DNA of 64,000 nt from Hymenopus coronatus (lineage: Eukaryota; Arthropoda; Insecta; Mantodea; Hymenopodidae), in the NCBI GenBank assembly GCA_030762935.1, contig CM060888.1:120849468-120913467 (forward strand). Reading direction: 5' to 3'. The position numbers and the translations under genes were made by a program. A model generated the notes under the pieces. That model was not told where the DNA came from. It did no database searches and worked only from the letters and a program-made list of their open reading frames with translations. Positions 12,701 to 24,351 of the stretch are shown piece after piece (the first letter of the stretch is position 1; every line of letters begins with the position of its first letter).

Positions 12701-13330
12701 AGGCAAATAATTAACCTGAAGAAGCTGTCCCACTTTCGAGACGAATATACAAGGGGGAGAACATTTTAGTCATGATCAGGGTGAGGTGGCGCAATGCGTC
12801 TTTTCCCGATGATCCATGATCTGTTGAGGCCGTCAGAAGCAAAGTTGGGGATGATATCGCAGAATCCCAGGTGGCTTGCGTCTGGAGATGTTTAATATCC
12901 AATCCACGAACTTCTATCATTATCGCAGCTCGTCTGCTCCTGAGTCGACATTGAGTGATACGTCATGAGGGAGTACAGGCACCGTAATATCTGGAACATA
13001 TCCCAATATCCAATCTACGGACCTGCCCACTGGCTGTGCGCGGTGCCTCTTTCTTTTGTTTCTGATGTTGTACGTGAGGTCGGCCGTTTGCTTGATTGGG
13101 AAACATCATGTGTTTCCTCCGGTTACACTCGGCTTTGCGTCAAAATTGAACCAATCTTCCGTTTCACTCAGAGCCCATCCATCATGTTCTCGGCCCCGGT
13201 GTGGTGTTGCTTCGATGCCCGCCTTCTCTTGGGTATAGGTCCTAAAAGCTATCAACCGTTGAATTGTTATCTTTCTATGTACAGGCACTTTCACAGATCT
13301 CTTACGATTTTAAAGCATACTAGTTAATGC
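12701..13330. other. GC-richer island of unknown nature
   Basis: Base composition is visibly less AT-rich than the flanks. Moderate open frames occur on both strands: a 120-codon plus-strand frame at 12965-13327, a 69-codon frame at 12711-12920 on the minus strand, and a 62-codon frame at 13106-13294 on the minus strand. None shows a motif I can name. It could be an old retroelement fragment, an exon-like relic or a non-autonomous element. I do not assign a function. Confidence 0.4.
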
Positions 13331-13350
13331 TTAATCATAACAACAATAAG

Positions 13351-14188
13351 ACACGAACTATGTACTTACTGTGTAGAGAAGATATTATATTCCGCAAAAA
13401 ATCGATACCGACATTTCACCAAAGTTCCCTGGTTCCCTGAGTCCAAAAAAATAATTTTTAGGAAAACGTCCCAGCGCGTGCGAGTGTGTTTCTGTACAGC
13501 ATAGTTTGAAAACGAAAAAACCGTTAAATACTAAACTTGGTCTTTAAGTTTAGTACATTCCAAGAATGCTACAAGAAGATTTTTAAAGAAATTCCCCTAC
13601 CCCAAACTACCCTTTACTTGGAAAAATTTACGAAAATTTTGCTTTTCTCAAAAAATGGCTCTAACAGTTTTGATTAAAATACCGTACATTAAATATATTT
13701 ACATGACAGATAAACTGAATATCTTGATTTTGTAGGAATAGCTTCTGAACACCTCTTCATTCTGGATTAATTTTGCATAACTAGTAAACCCTAAGGGACA
13801 CACTAAAACTTACTAAAACGTAAGTCTTGCTAAAACACAATTTATGTAACAAACATATTTTGCGAGATATTCCTTGTTATGTTCCAATTTCAAACTACGC
13901 AACCATTCTCAAACGGGAAGTCATCTTTTATTTCGGCTCTCTTTTGTTTATTGCTGGCCGTGTAAAGCGATCCGAACTTCAATTGTTCACATAGTGACCA
14001 GCTTTTAAAATATGTGATTATCACTTACCTCTTATTTCCCTTCTGCTTAAAAGAAAGCAAGTAATAAGAGAATTTCTGCGAATGTTTATCTCGATTAGTA
14101 TGATACAGATAAAAGAATCTTATGAATGAATAGTTTGTTTTCATAATGGATAGAGAAAGCCATATGAATGGAACATATCAGATATTTT
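13351..14188 (-). mobile_element. Family A, near full length
   Basis: Opens with the hairpin end (ACTATGTACTTACTGTGTAG). The block TCGATACCGACATTTCACC follows, then the palindrome AAACTTGGTCTTTAAGTTTAG, and it closes with GATAGAGAAAGCCATATGAATGG-like sequence at 14149-14171. The usual (GT)n tract is reduced to a few GTGCGAGTGTG units. Confidence 0.83.
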
Positions 14189-15024
14189 TTTCTTAATATT
14201 ATTCTTCCTCGTTAAATTTATAGATCTATCATAACAATAAATGTAGTATTGCAACAAGAATTTACATATATAAATGCTTTAAAAAGCATGTTCGCATTTC
14301 ATTCATAAACCTTGCCAAATAAATTCATCAACCTGAACTTTACAGTCTCAATATCTCAGAAATTCTATTTTTGGCTTACAGGTTACTTTGGTGGTTTACC
14401 TAACAGAGCTAGAGTAAGCAATATTCCAAATAACTTGCGAAGGATCTCAACAGTTAAAGAGTAATATCAAACATGAACTCAACATTTTATAAAAAAAAAA
14501 TTTTTCATTTTAGGCAACAAATGTGTGTAGAGGAATGAATATACATATATCTTCACTACCCCAAATATTACGTAATGTACAACGCTTTAAGATTTAAGTT
14601 GATTTTTGAATGACCTTGTAGTGATCAATTACTTAAAGAGCCGTATTATTTTCTACAGATCTAATATTTTGTTGATTATTGTGACTGGATTATATTGGTT
14701 CATAAGTGACGTCCAACTTCATCGTGAGCTAGGAGTAGCACTATCTCTCAATACATCCATTCTCAAGCACGTTTCTTCTTCCACGGACTAGGCTTTGTTT
14801 TATGAATAACTCTATTACTGATAATATATCTAGAAACTGAACTATTTATGAAGAAACACATAATCCCATTGCCAAAAAGCTTAAAGAACCTGTGAACTCT
14901 GTTGTTAATGTGGTTATCTATACGTGTATTTTTCTTACTTTCTTTCCCTTTATTTCACATAAGTTCACATTGTTTATTGGTTTTATAAAACTTCTATTAT
15001 AAAATTCTACGACTCTGTACCTTT
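14189..15024. other. Unassigned AT-rich DNA
   Basis: Separates two minus-strand family A copies. No gene, RNA or further repeat recognised. The 61-codon frame at 14606-14791 has no recognisable features. Confidence 0.5.
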
Positions 15025-15890
15025 TTGTTTGCCTCTTTGGACATAGTATTTTAGTAAAGAAGGTAATATGTTCCTCTGAAAATTCGATAACTTGATTTCA
15101 CAGGAAATACACGTTTTATAAAAAATGCATAAAAATACATTTTTAAGAAAAGATCCTTGGTGTATATGTGTGAGAGTAATTATGTTTGTCTATAAAATTG
15201 ATACTTCAAAAACAAAAAGTAGTTAAATACCAAAGTTGATATTTACAAGCAGCATCTTACAAGGATGCGACAGGAGGATTTTCAGAGAAATCACCCCACT
15301 ACAAATTACTCTTTAGATGGGAAAAAATTCGAACATTTTGATTTTATGCAAAACGGATCTGACGATTTTGAATTAAATATCTCGTATTTAATATGGGAAA
15401 TAAAATGTACATCTTGAATATTCTAGAAATATCATCTGAAGACCTCTTCGTTCTGGATTACTTTTGTATAACTGGTAAACCGTAAGAGATACAGAAAAAC
15501 TTACAACACAAAAAATCAAGATCTCGTAAAAAACACAATTTATGTTATATCTATTTTTTGTGTAGTTAACTATATCCGAGATGTTTCTAATTGTTGATTT
15601 CAAATTTAAAGTACTTAAACATATCGCAAACGGGAATTTATCATTCCTGTTTCTTTTGGTTCACTCCTGGCCATGCAAAGAATCGAATATCAATCACATA
15701 GTAACCATCCTTAAATGATTTCACTATCGTTTTAGTCTAGCGTATTCCCTTATTTCAACTGCACTTAGAACAATAAGACCACATCTGCTAATGTTTATCT
15801 CGATTATTATGATGTGAATAAAAATGCTCTTTTATAAGAACATTTTGTTTGCAGAACAGGTAGAGAAAGTCATGCAAATCGATCACATCC
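15025..15890 (-). mobile_element. Family A, near full length
   Basis: Family blocks in minus order: ATTCGATAACTTGATTTCACAGG, AGTTGATATTTACAAG, TTTTGAATTAAATATCTCG, AACTGGTAAACCGTAAGAG. It closes with GGTAGAGAAAGTCATGC at 15858-15874. The hairpin end is eroded and the (GT)n tract is minimal. Confidence 0.83.
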
Positions 15891-15894
15891 GAAG

Positions 15895-16095
15895 TTTTTA
15901 CTTTGTCTGTTAGACACAAAGTACATATTAGATAGGTATTTTCCACCCAAAAATGAGATACCCAGATTTCACTAGATATTCATATTTTGAGGTCTCCTGA
16001 AAAAGGTTCATGAATGTGCGCTTATGTGTGTGTCTGTGTGTCTTTGTGTGTCTGTGGACAGCAAAACTCAAAAACGAAAATTCGTTAAATATAAA
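15895..16095 (-). mobile_element. Family A hairpin-end fragment
   Basis: Only the hairpin-proximal third is present: ATACCCAGATTTCACTAG, GTGTGTGTCTGTGTGTCTTT, then GGACAGCAAAACTCAAAAACG and CGTTAAATA. It stops at 16095, and a plus-strand copy begins about 13 bases later. Confidence 0.78.
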
Positions 16096-16107
16096 AATTC
16101 ATATAAA

Positions 16108-17002
16108 AATCTGATGTGTTACACTCACACGACTTTCTGTAGATGTTTGCAACAAATTACTGTTAAAAAAATTATGCTTCTATTTACATCATGCTCATCG
16201 AGAGACAATTAGCAGAAATAGTCTTATTACTTGCTTCCTTGTAAATAGAAGCGAAATGAGGGACTACCATAGGTTAAAGTGATGGTTAAAAGCTGGTTGC
16301 TACATGACTGAAGCTCCTTTGTTTGTAAGGACACGAGTTGACAAATTCCTGTGTGAGAAAAGTATAAGTTTTTCAAGGCTGAAACAAAAAAGAAAACATA
16401 TATAAAAATCATTCAACTCCACGAAGTAAATGTATATAACATAAATTGTGTGTTTTAATGTGCTGTACAATTTTTGCTCGGGAAGTTTTTGTCTATCTCT
16501 TACGGTTTACCAGTTATACACAACTCCGTAAAATCATCCAGAATAAAGTAGGCTTCAGAGGCTAATCCCAGAAAATTCAAGATATACATAATATTCGTCA
16601 GGTATATATCTTTGATACACGATATTTTAATCAAAATCGTTAAAGTCACTTTTTAGAAAATCAAAATGTTCGAAAACTTTTCCATGTGAAGGGTAGTTAG
16701 GGGTGGGGGAATTTTCTTGAAAACCTTCGTGTTGCATCCTTGGATGACAGTGAACTTAAATACCAAGTTTGGTGTTTAATGGTCTTTTTTTTTTAGCTAT
16801 GCTGCTCACATTTACACACATACACACATACACACAGACAGACAGATACACACACGGACATTTTTCTTAAAATGATTTTTTTTGTATTCAGGATGTCTCA
16901 AAACATGTATTGCCGGTGAAATCTCGGTATCGAAATTTTGAGTGCATTACAATACCTTCTCTATACACTGTGCACATAGTACGCATAGAGAAAGTAATAA
17001 AA
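16108..17002 (+). mobile_element. Family A, full length
   Basis: Starts ATCTGATGTGTTACACTCAC, with CGACTTTCTGTAGATG as the inner inverted-repeat arm. It contains the CACATACACACATACACAC tract at 16814-16855. It ends in a clear hairpin: TTCTCTATAC and GCATAGAGAA around ACTGTGCACATAGTAC, then AGTAATAAA. A useful reference copy for the family. Confidence 0.87.
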
Positions 17003-18212
17003 ATTTCCCGATTTTCTCAAAAATCTCTTTAACAATTTTGGTTAAAATACATATGTTTAAGATGCACATTGACAAATGAAATATATGGGCATCCTGGAAA
17101 TAGTATCTGACGATCTCTTTACTGTGAATGAGTTTTGCATGGGTGGTAAACCATAAGAGATATACTAAGTCTTACTACATAAAAATGTAGATCTTGGTAA
17201 AAGACACAATTTATGACAATTACATTTTTTTTGTAAAATTAATGATATCCGAGATATTTCTAGTTATTAGTTTAAGCTTTCCAAAACTTTAAGGTGTTAT
17301 TTTTTTTTCTTTTCTGTTTTACTCCTGGCCATACCTTAATGATCAGATTTTAGAAAAATTGATTTTTCATTTTTTTATTCCAACCTATTCCCCTATTTCC
17401 CGTCTCCTTAAAGGGACCAACCTGTAAAAATGTCAAAATAAATTTTCTTAAGAAATTATATTCTGTTTTTACCCCATACCACTACTTGTATTTGTAACTA
17501 ATTCTGAGATATTTAAATAAATGCATCAAGTATTTTTTTAACTTTTCTACTAAAAATCTTTAGTTTTCTAAATTTTGTAAAACAGCTTCATATGTACATG
17601 CCTGGAATATTAATTTAAAACTATTGGATGAGCTTCAAATTAGTTAAATATTCCTGCAGGAAAAGGAATGACAAATTATTAATTAAAGTTGTTTTCATTA
17701 TTTTTGCGGATTAATTAACTTTGTTAATACAAATATATAATGCATTTTACTTATTTAGAAAATTAACTAGATAATTTTTATGAATTGTGATAATAAGGTT
17801 CTCTAGTAGAAAAATAAAACTGATTGGTTGAAATTTGCAAGGAGCATTTTGAACCTTTACATTCATTGGAAAATGATTTAGAGAAATGTGAAAGATCATT
17901 TGTTACCACTAAAACTTCCATTTAAAATGTCACGCGACAAGTGTGTAAATTGCAAGTGGTTGAATATGACTTAAGTATATTTATCTATAAGGACCACTGT
18001 ATATTAATATTCTAAAATCCAAATTCAACATTTTCAAGAACTTTGATAAATTTTCACAGGTTGGTTGGTCCCTTTAAAGGTAAATACGTAATCAGGCAAT
18101 TTCTGTTAATGTTTATCTCGATTAGTATAAAGTGTACACTGTAATAAGATTTTGTGGGAATAGCTGGTTGAAGAATAGGTAGAGAAAGTCATGCAAATAA
18201 AACGCATTAGGG
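17003..18212 (-). mobile_element. Family A interrupted by a TTAA MITE
   Basis: Family A blocks run from TTTTCTCAAAAATCTCTTTAAC through GTGGTAAACCATAAGAG to the CCTATTTCCCGTCTCC block near 17393-17407. They are then split by a 662-bp insertion and resume with AGGTAAATACGTAATCAGG through GTAGAGAAAGTCATGC at 18178-18194. Joining the two sides across the insertion reproduces the order seen in uninterrupted copies. The hairpin-end third is absent. Confidence 0.8.
17412..18073. mobile_element. MITE with TTAA duplication, nested
   Basis: Terminal inverted repeats begin AGGGACCAACCTGTAAAAAT on the left and, read from the right, AGGGACCAACCAACCTGTGA. They are bounded by TTAA at 17408-17411 and 18074-18077. 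The interior is AT-rich and non-coding. TTAA duplications are known for piggyBac and Kolobok superfamilies, and the sequence does not decide between them. It sits inside a family A copy, whose two halves line up with uninterrupted copies across the TTAA. Confidence 0.85.
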
Positions 18213-19062
18213 TTTTTTAACAAGATTCTTTCTAATGCTTAAATATTCAGCCAATCTCTGCTGAGATTGAAATCTAAGTAAGCATACATTTTCCCCCTGG
18301 CTTGTTCCCTTTATTACAAAAGACCTATACAAAGTGCTCATTTAGCAGACTAAAATGGGTCCATTAAGTGCTAATGTGCATTCAATAACAGCCTCAGTGG
18401 AGGCAGATAAAAAAATACCACAAGCTTTAACATAGATGTCAACACGGCTAATAGAGGGACCTGAGACATATTTCACGCCTGGTGTACTTTTATTCATTAG
18501 AAATTTACAACGTTATCTTTTTACGTTACCTTCTAACGAAAACAATAAAATGAGAGGAAGGGGAAAAAATTAACGATCACGTTTTTATACACCGTTTAAC
18601 GCTTCAAGACAACAAAGAGACGCTTTATACTTTGTGGGAGAAAAAAGACGAGGAAGGTCCTTTATCACAAAGGAAGAGCGGACGGACCTTTCCAAAGTGA
18701 GTTGCCTAGCAATGAACGAATCTACTTTCATTTTTGCAGGAACACTCTACTGAGCCTGCCCGGAAATCACCAACATTTACGGATACTGAATATATATTCA
18801 AGTGAAGTAAAGGAATATAATACACGCTTTGAAGAAGCTTCAAAGCTATGTGTGGGCTCAATGACCTCAACTAGTCATACCCAGAGTCTAGAAACCTCCT
18901 CGCCTTTCATTTGTCTTTGGTTAGGCAGCTTTTCCTTTAGTAACGAGTATCCCTGGTCTCATGTGATGTATCTTGGGATTGTAATACATGCATTTGAATT
19001 TTTCCGATCGGCCGAGGACAGAGTAAGTGTATCACATTTGTCAAAAGTGATAATTTTAATTG
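18213..19062. other. Unassigned sequence
   Basis: Holds a 128-codon plus-strand frame (18702-19088) that starts in moderately GC-rich DNA and runs into the repeat after 19063. I see no domain, signal peptide or neighbour logic for it. Splice-bounded exon status cannot be judged. Otherwise featureless. Confidence 0.4.
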
Positions 19063-19475
19063 TCCATAATAGTTGGCTGAAACTATGAATTCTGGGGACT
19101 TAAAGTATGAATCACTAAGTGTATTTATTGACATAACAATATCATACATTGCGCTACAACAATCACATTACCTGCTTTTGTAGTACACAAAATAATAAGC
19201 AATATTAAAGCAACTACAACAAAGAATTAAAAGACTTAAAGTACTTACAACATTGTAAGTCGCCATTGGGGTTGTCATCTCAACAACAACAATAACAACA
19301 AAATGAGATCACTTTATATGGTGTACCGGGAAACATATGAGTCAGTTGAGAAATTCAATGATATGCTGGCATGTTGCCATGGTAGCTTAGTGGTAGAGTA
19401 ACCGCCTAGAAACCGGGCGATCCGTGCTTCAAATCCCGGCTATGGTATTGATTTTTCAGTCTGACTCTACCTATT
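19063..19475 (+). mobile_element. SINE family S5 (centre plus right arm)
   Basis: The block CATAATAGTTGGCTGAAACTATG (19062-19084) and CGCCATTGGGGTTGTCATCT lead into a tRNA-like module at about 19380-19446 with an A-box-like TGGTAGCTTAGTGGTAGAG and a B-box-like GCTTCAAATCCC. The same sequence order is found at 52.0-52.25 kb. An (AAC)n-like stretch and some extra sequence lie inside the central part. The acceptor-like ends pair poorly, so I regard it as a tRNA-derived repeat and not a tRNA gene. Confidence 0.72.
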
Positions 19476-19721
19476 CAACATTTGTCAAAACGTTGAAATA
19501 AAAATATAAGGGAAATATTTTGCACAAGAGTTTCTCTACCATATTTCACAATAAACTAATATTACAAAGACTTATTATTCTAATTACTTCATATTAATCG
19601 AATAAACATATAATTAAGTGATTTTCTTACTCATTTATACTTTTAGGCATAAGAAGTACAGCATGTCACTATGGGATGAATTAGAAGTTCCGCTCTATTT
19701 GAAGACGAAGAGAAAAACCAA

Positions 19722-20577
19722 TGATGTGATACATTCACATAACTTCCTCTACCATACCTCAGCAGCTAGAGCTACATAAGCCTGTTATTCTACCTACTTC
19801 AATCCAATCATCATAAACATACATAGACATAATGGGTACAGGGGAATGCAATAAGCTTAAGTGATAGTCAAATCATTTACGTGCGTCTCTTTGTGATGGT
19901 TTTGAAATTCCTGTCTCTTTGCAAGACCTGGTAGGGAAAAAAGTTTCAATGTTTTAGAACTGAAACCAATAACAAGGAATATCTCAAAAAGGTCCTTTTC
20001 GATATGCACTCTCTAAAACATTCAAATAATCTTCTTAAAGATATAAATATTACTAAACATATTAACAAATTTAATGCATTTTGAATCAAACACTATTCTC
20101 CATTTTAACGCAACTAAACATTTTATCGGTCATAGAGTACGAGATTCACATTTTTATGAGATCTACAGATTGTTGTGAACTAATAGTTTGTCTATCTCTT
20201 ACGGTACAAAAGTTATGCAACATTCACTCAGAGAATTTAAGAAGTTATTCTAGGAGTATTCAAGATTTACATTTGATTTGTCATGAAATATCTTAGATGT
20301 CATTTTAATGAATATTTTTCAGCTCTTTCTGAGAAAATACATCTTTCAAAAATTTTAAATGTAAAGCATAGTTTGGGGTGGGTATTTTCTTGGACTTTTT
20401 GTGTTGGATCTTAGATAGGTAGAGATCTTAAATACCAATTTTGGTACTTGCCAGTCTCACATACACACTCGCACCATTTTATAAAAATAGTAGTTTTGAG
20501 CTCAGATGTCTTCAAGACATGTAATCCAGCGAAATTTCTGTTTCGAATTTTTAGGGGAACTCAGTACTTCCTTTTCA
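19722..20577 (+). mobile_element. Family A, diverged
   Basis: Recognisable start TGATACATTCACATAACTTCC, then ACCAATAACAAGGAATATCTC, GTCTATCTCTTACGGTAC, TTAAATACCAATTTTGGTAC and CAGCGAAATTTCTGTTTCG. It is more diverged than most copies, has lost most of its (CA)n tract, and stops before the hairpin. Confidence 0.72.
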
Positions 20578-21305
20578 CATTTCCTACAGGTACTATGTAC
20601 ATAGTGTATAGAAAAGGTTTTGTATTGCAATAACAATTCGATACCGATATTTCACCGTAAATACATTTTTGGGTCCCCCTAAATCCGAAAAAAAATTTTT
20701 TTTGGAAAAAGATCCATGTATGCTCGTCTTTGTGTGCGTGTGTGTGTCTGTGTGTCTGTTTCTGTGGATAGCATAGCTCAAAAATGACCAAACTTGGTAT
20801 TTAAGTTTGGTATCGTCCAAGGATGCAACACAAAGATTTTCAATATAAACCCACACCTCAAAATACCCTTTACATGGAAAACATGTTGAACAGTTTGATT
20901 TTCTCAAAAATGGTCCTAAGAATTTTGATTAAAGTGTCGTATATTAAATATTTCATGAAAAATAAAATGTATATCTTGAATTTCCTGGAAATAGCCTCTG
21001 AAGATATGGTTATTCTGAATGAATTTTGCGGAATGTTGCATAGCTGGTAAACCGTAAGCGATAGACAAAAACTTACTTAATTGAAAATGTTTAAACAGTT
21101 TATGTTATATACATTTTTTCGTGGAGTTGATCGTTTTTGAGATATTCCTTGTTTTTGATTTCAGCATTAAAATACTTATAATTTTCTCATACAGGAATTT
21201 GTCAACTCCTGTCCATACAAACAAAGGAACTTTAGTCACATAGCAACCAGCGTTTGACTATCACTTTAACCTTCTATTTACTTCATGCTAATCAAAAAAA
21301 AATTA
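20578..21305 (-). mobile_element. Family A, tail-to-tail with previous copy
   Basis: Opens at the palindrome TACTATGTACATAGTGTATAG (20592-20612), then TCGATACCGATATTTCACCG and a (GT)n tract at 20734-20762. It continues through GGTAAACCGTAAGCGATAGAC to about 21305, where TTCATGCTAATC is recognisable. The start-end terminus is missing. It shares the hairpin region with the preceding plus-strand copy. Confidence 0.8.
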
Positions 21306-22599
21306 GCAAGAAAAAAACGTCTTGAGATAGTTTCCATCTGTGAAGTCTTAGTGCTATCTAACACTTTTAAATGAAATAAGATCCAAAATTTAAAGGCTAC
21401 TCCTCCTCTCAAATAAAATTTCACATAAGAAACATTTTGTTTTAAATTTCCCTAAATCAGCTAAGGCAATTTTGTATCTCGTTATTTTAAATGAACCAAA
21501 ACATTTCTCTATTCTCTATGTTCCTCGTCTGGTAATAATCAATGTAGAAAATTAGTCTTTTTCTTCGGGTTGACACTTTTGGCAGAAATATTCCATAAAG
21601 GTACAAGATATTTCCCCTAATTTAGGAGGCAATGAAAGGATTTTGCCATATTTGTTTAGTTTTCCAATTGAATTTTTAACTATAAAAGAACATATCTGAC
21701 AGAAGAAAACTCGAGACTAGTCCATAATTTGCAATTAAGGCGTTCAGCGTTTTATAAATGAGATAATGCGACTTAAAAAGTCACAGAAAGGGTCCATTCT
21801 ATGTCATTGTTGTGCCATATTAGTAAGTCATTTTATTTTATTATTCATATATTATTTGATTTAAGTTTATATCAATGAAATATGTCTATATTATATTTTT
21901 ATCTGTTTTATTTTATGTCGCTTTAACTTCTAGGGCATAACACGACAAAATTTGTCCGTAAAATACCTCATTGACGGCATATGGTAGACCAACTTCACTT
22001 ACAGCTTTCATCCTACAAACCTCTCGTATTTAAGTTCTAGCAAGAATGGGAAAACGTCTAACACACCTTTGGGCTGCCCTCAGCCTGCCAACTGCTCGAT
22101 GTCGTATGTGGTAGACAATTCGCTGTGCGGCCATTTAGTCTACCTGCTTTAACTATCTGTGGATAGATGACAGCACAGTCGCATTTTCACCTACACAGAT
22201 GTGTATTAGCAAAAACCCCGCTGGTAAAATAGACGTAGTGAGAGAACCTCATGAGGCTACAGACATGCGGGCAAACAGAGCACAGAGGCGCTCGAAAGTC
22301 CCCAACATTTTCATAATCGAAACTTTTACTAAATTACTGACCATAATTCTTATTTACTACATTTAACAGAATTAAACTGTAATTTTAAAATATCGAAAAC
22401 CAGTCCCACTGCTGAAGCTGCTTGTTAGAAGAGAACGACCAAGCAGCTCTCTAGTATCGTCTTTCCCTTTTAGCTCGCAACCGCGGTGTCTATTTGGCAC
22501 AGCCATACACCATGAAGCCAGCACAACTGAAAGATGAAAAGGATACAAAATGAAGATGAAATTATGCAAAGAAAATAGATGATACACCAACCTTGCATT
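21306..22599. other. Unassigned sequence
   Basis: AT-rich to 21990. 22000-22300 is less AT-rich, with no open frame longer than about 70 codons. No recognised gene, RNA or repeat. Confidence 0.45.
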
Positions 22600-22725
22600 C
22601 GCTTACCGACCCCGAGGAAACCACAAAAAAACCCATGGGGTCAGAGGGGGTGTTCTCCGGGAATTGATCCCGGGACCATTCGAATGCGAGTTACATGCGT
22701 TACGTCGACGACGCCTTGCTAGGTA
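22600..22725 (-). mobile_element. tRNA-like SINE head (family S8)
   Basis: Read on the minus strand: GGCGTCGTCGACGTAACGC, then a B-box-like GGGATCAATTCCCGG (22657-22671), then CCCCATGGGTTTTTTTGTGG. The order of A-like region, B-box-like region and short tail fits a tRNA-derived SINE head. No second copy was found in the window. Confidence 0.45.
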
Positions 22726-24303
22726 TATATGAGAGTACTTATGAAGAGGGGATGAGTAAAGAAAGTCGTATAATTGTCCAATACCGGTGTTTTGTTTTGA
22801 CTTTCTTTTTCAGATATTTGTAAACCTGCACCCTTTTACTTTATACTCAGACTCAGCAACAATGTGATGACAAAGTATCATTAGGCTTACAGTTTGTACA
22901 AAAGCCCCAGAGGGAATCTTTACATAAACAAGTTTCCTGATGCCTAGGAAAACATTTCTAGGAAACTACAAAAAGCACTGACAGAGTTTCATCATATTTG
23001 CTTTGAATAACTCTTTTTTTTCATGAAACGGTCAATACTAATACGCTACTAATATGAGTAAATTGCATATGTGAATATTACATTTTAAACTGTAATTTGT
23101 GAATCCAGAATATAAATATAATGTTACACAGTACAGGAAAGCTACAGGCAATCACACAAATTCTAGTGAATTTGTTGATATGAATTACACGTCTGATTAT
23201 CCCGTTCAAAAGTAGTTTTCATTATTACAACATTTTGATGTACCAAAAGTATAATATACCCAATTTTACCCAAGCCGAAAGCAACTCCACTTTTGCCTAC
23301 CCTAGGCGGCTACGCAGCAAACTTCGCTGTGCTTATTCGCAAGGCGATGTTCCGAGCTGAACTGATTTTATGCTCTCCCACGATGGCTAGCTAAAAGGTA
23401 ACGGAGGATAAATGATCTGCTCTTTTCCACCAGGTCGCAACAAAGTTGCATATTACGTCAGTCTAGCAAGTTGTATAGTGAGCTTGGTTTTGCCGTAACT
23501 GTGACGTAAGTTGTAACCAAAGTGCGGTTGGAGCTGTGGAAGGGGGTAATGCTCATTTGAAACTAAAAACAGAAAGGGGTATAGAACCATATATTATGTT
23601 GGAAAATGGACTCAGCAAACTGAACAGTTGATTATTGACGGCGATAGTTAATCATGGGAATGCGCAATAGTATCATTGCAGTAAGCCATATATTGTCAAA
23701 CAGTGGAATTGTATAATCTTGAGTATAACGTAAAGCGAGGGAGGTTTGGATGCCGATCGCCTAAGTGCGAGAAGGAGACGAGCAAAGCCCTAGGATGCGT
23801 GTTGTAGTCTATTGGAGCCAGCTTCCAGATGTAAGGTTGAGGAGTCGAAGTATGTGTTACCGAAGAGACATGGGAACTTGAAGAATTCGTGAAGTGTTCC
23901 AGAAATCACGACAGCCAGAGTGTAGTTGTTGTAATACGTTATCCAAGGTACTCACGTCCTACAAATTAGAAACTTCGTCAATAAACAAGTAACTTATATT
24001 GACATTCGCTATGCAGTTTGTGGCATGCTTCCTAGATTTCTTTCTTTTTGCTTCAATGTGTAGTTTGTGTAATCCCTGGTAGGAGAATTGGTTAACATCA
24101 ATAAACGATAGAATAAAAGGTATATCCACGTGGTATTTTTTCAATATCCCACTCCCTGAAAAAGCAGAAGAGTGCTCATTGCTCGCGAGGGCTACAGCCC
24201 TGGAAATATGATTAATTAATAAGTACCAACTGTGTGACTACCCCAAAAGAAAGGTATGCTTGGCTTGAACTGGAATCATGGTGAGCTACAAAATTTGTTA
24301 ATA
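22726..24303. other. Unassigned sequence
   Basis: 23270-23900 is less AT-rich than its surroundings and contains paired TTGCATATTACGTCAG and GTGACGTAAGTTG stretches that may reflect an old element. No frame or RNA is recognised. The rest is AT-rich without features. Confidence 0.4.
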
Positions 24304-24351
24304 GGCGGGTGGTGTTTAACGCCCGCTTTTACTACTTGTGGCACCGCAGGT
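24304..24351 (-). mobile_element. SINE S2 tail fragment
   Basis: Plus-strand GGTGTTTAACGCCCGCTTTT followed by ACTACTTGTGGCACCGCAGG is the complement of the S2 3' end seen at 55.2 kb. Only this tail is present. Confidence 0.75.

Noticed and set aside
12965..13327. 120-codon frame as a gene
   Set aside because: No recognisable domain, a competing frame on the other strand, and no flanking splice or promoter logic that I can judge. Left as an unexplained island.
18702..19088. 128-codon frame as a gene or exon
   Set aside because: It runs into a dispersed repeat at its 3' end and has no recognisable features.
19380..19446. Functional tRNA gene
   Set aside because: A and B boxes are visible but the acceptor ends pair poorly. 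The module is embedded in a repeat also present at 52 kb, so a SINE module is more likely.
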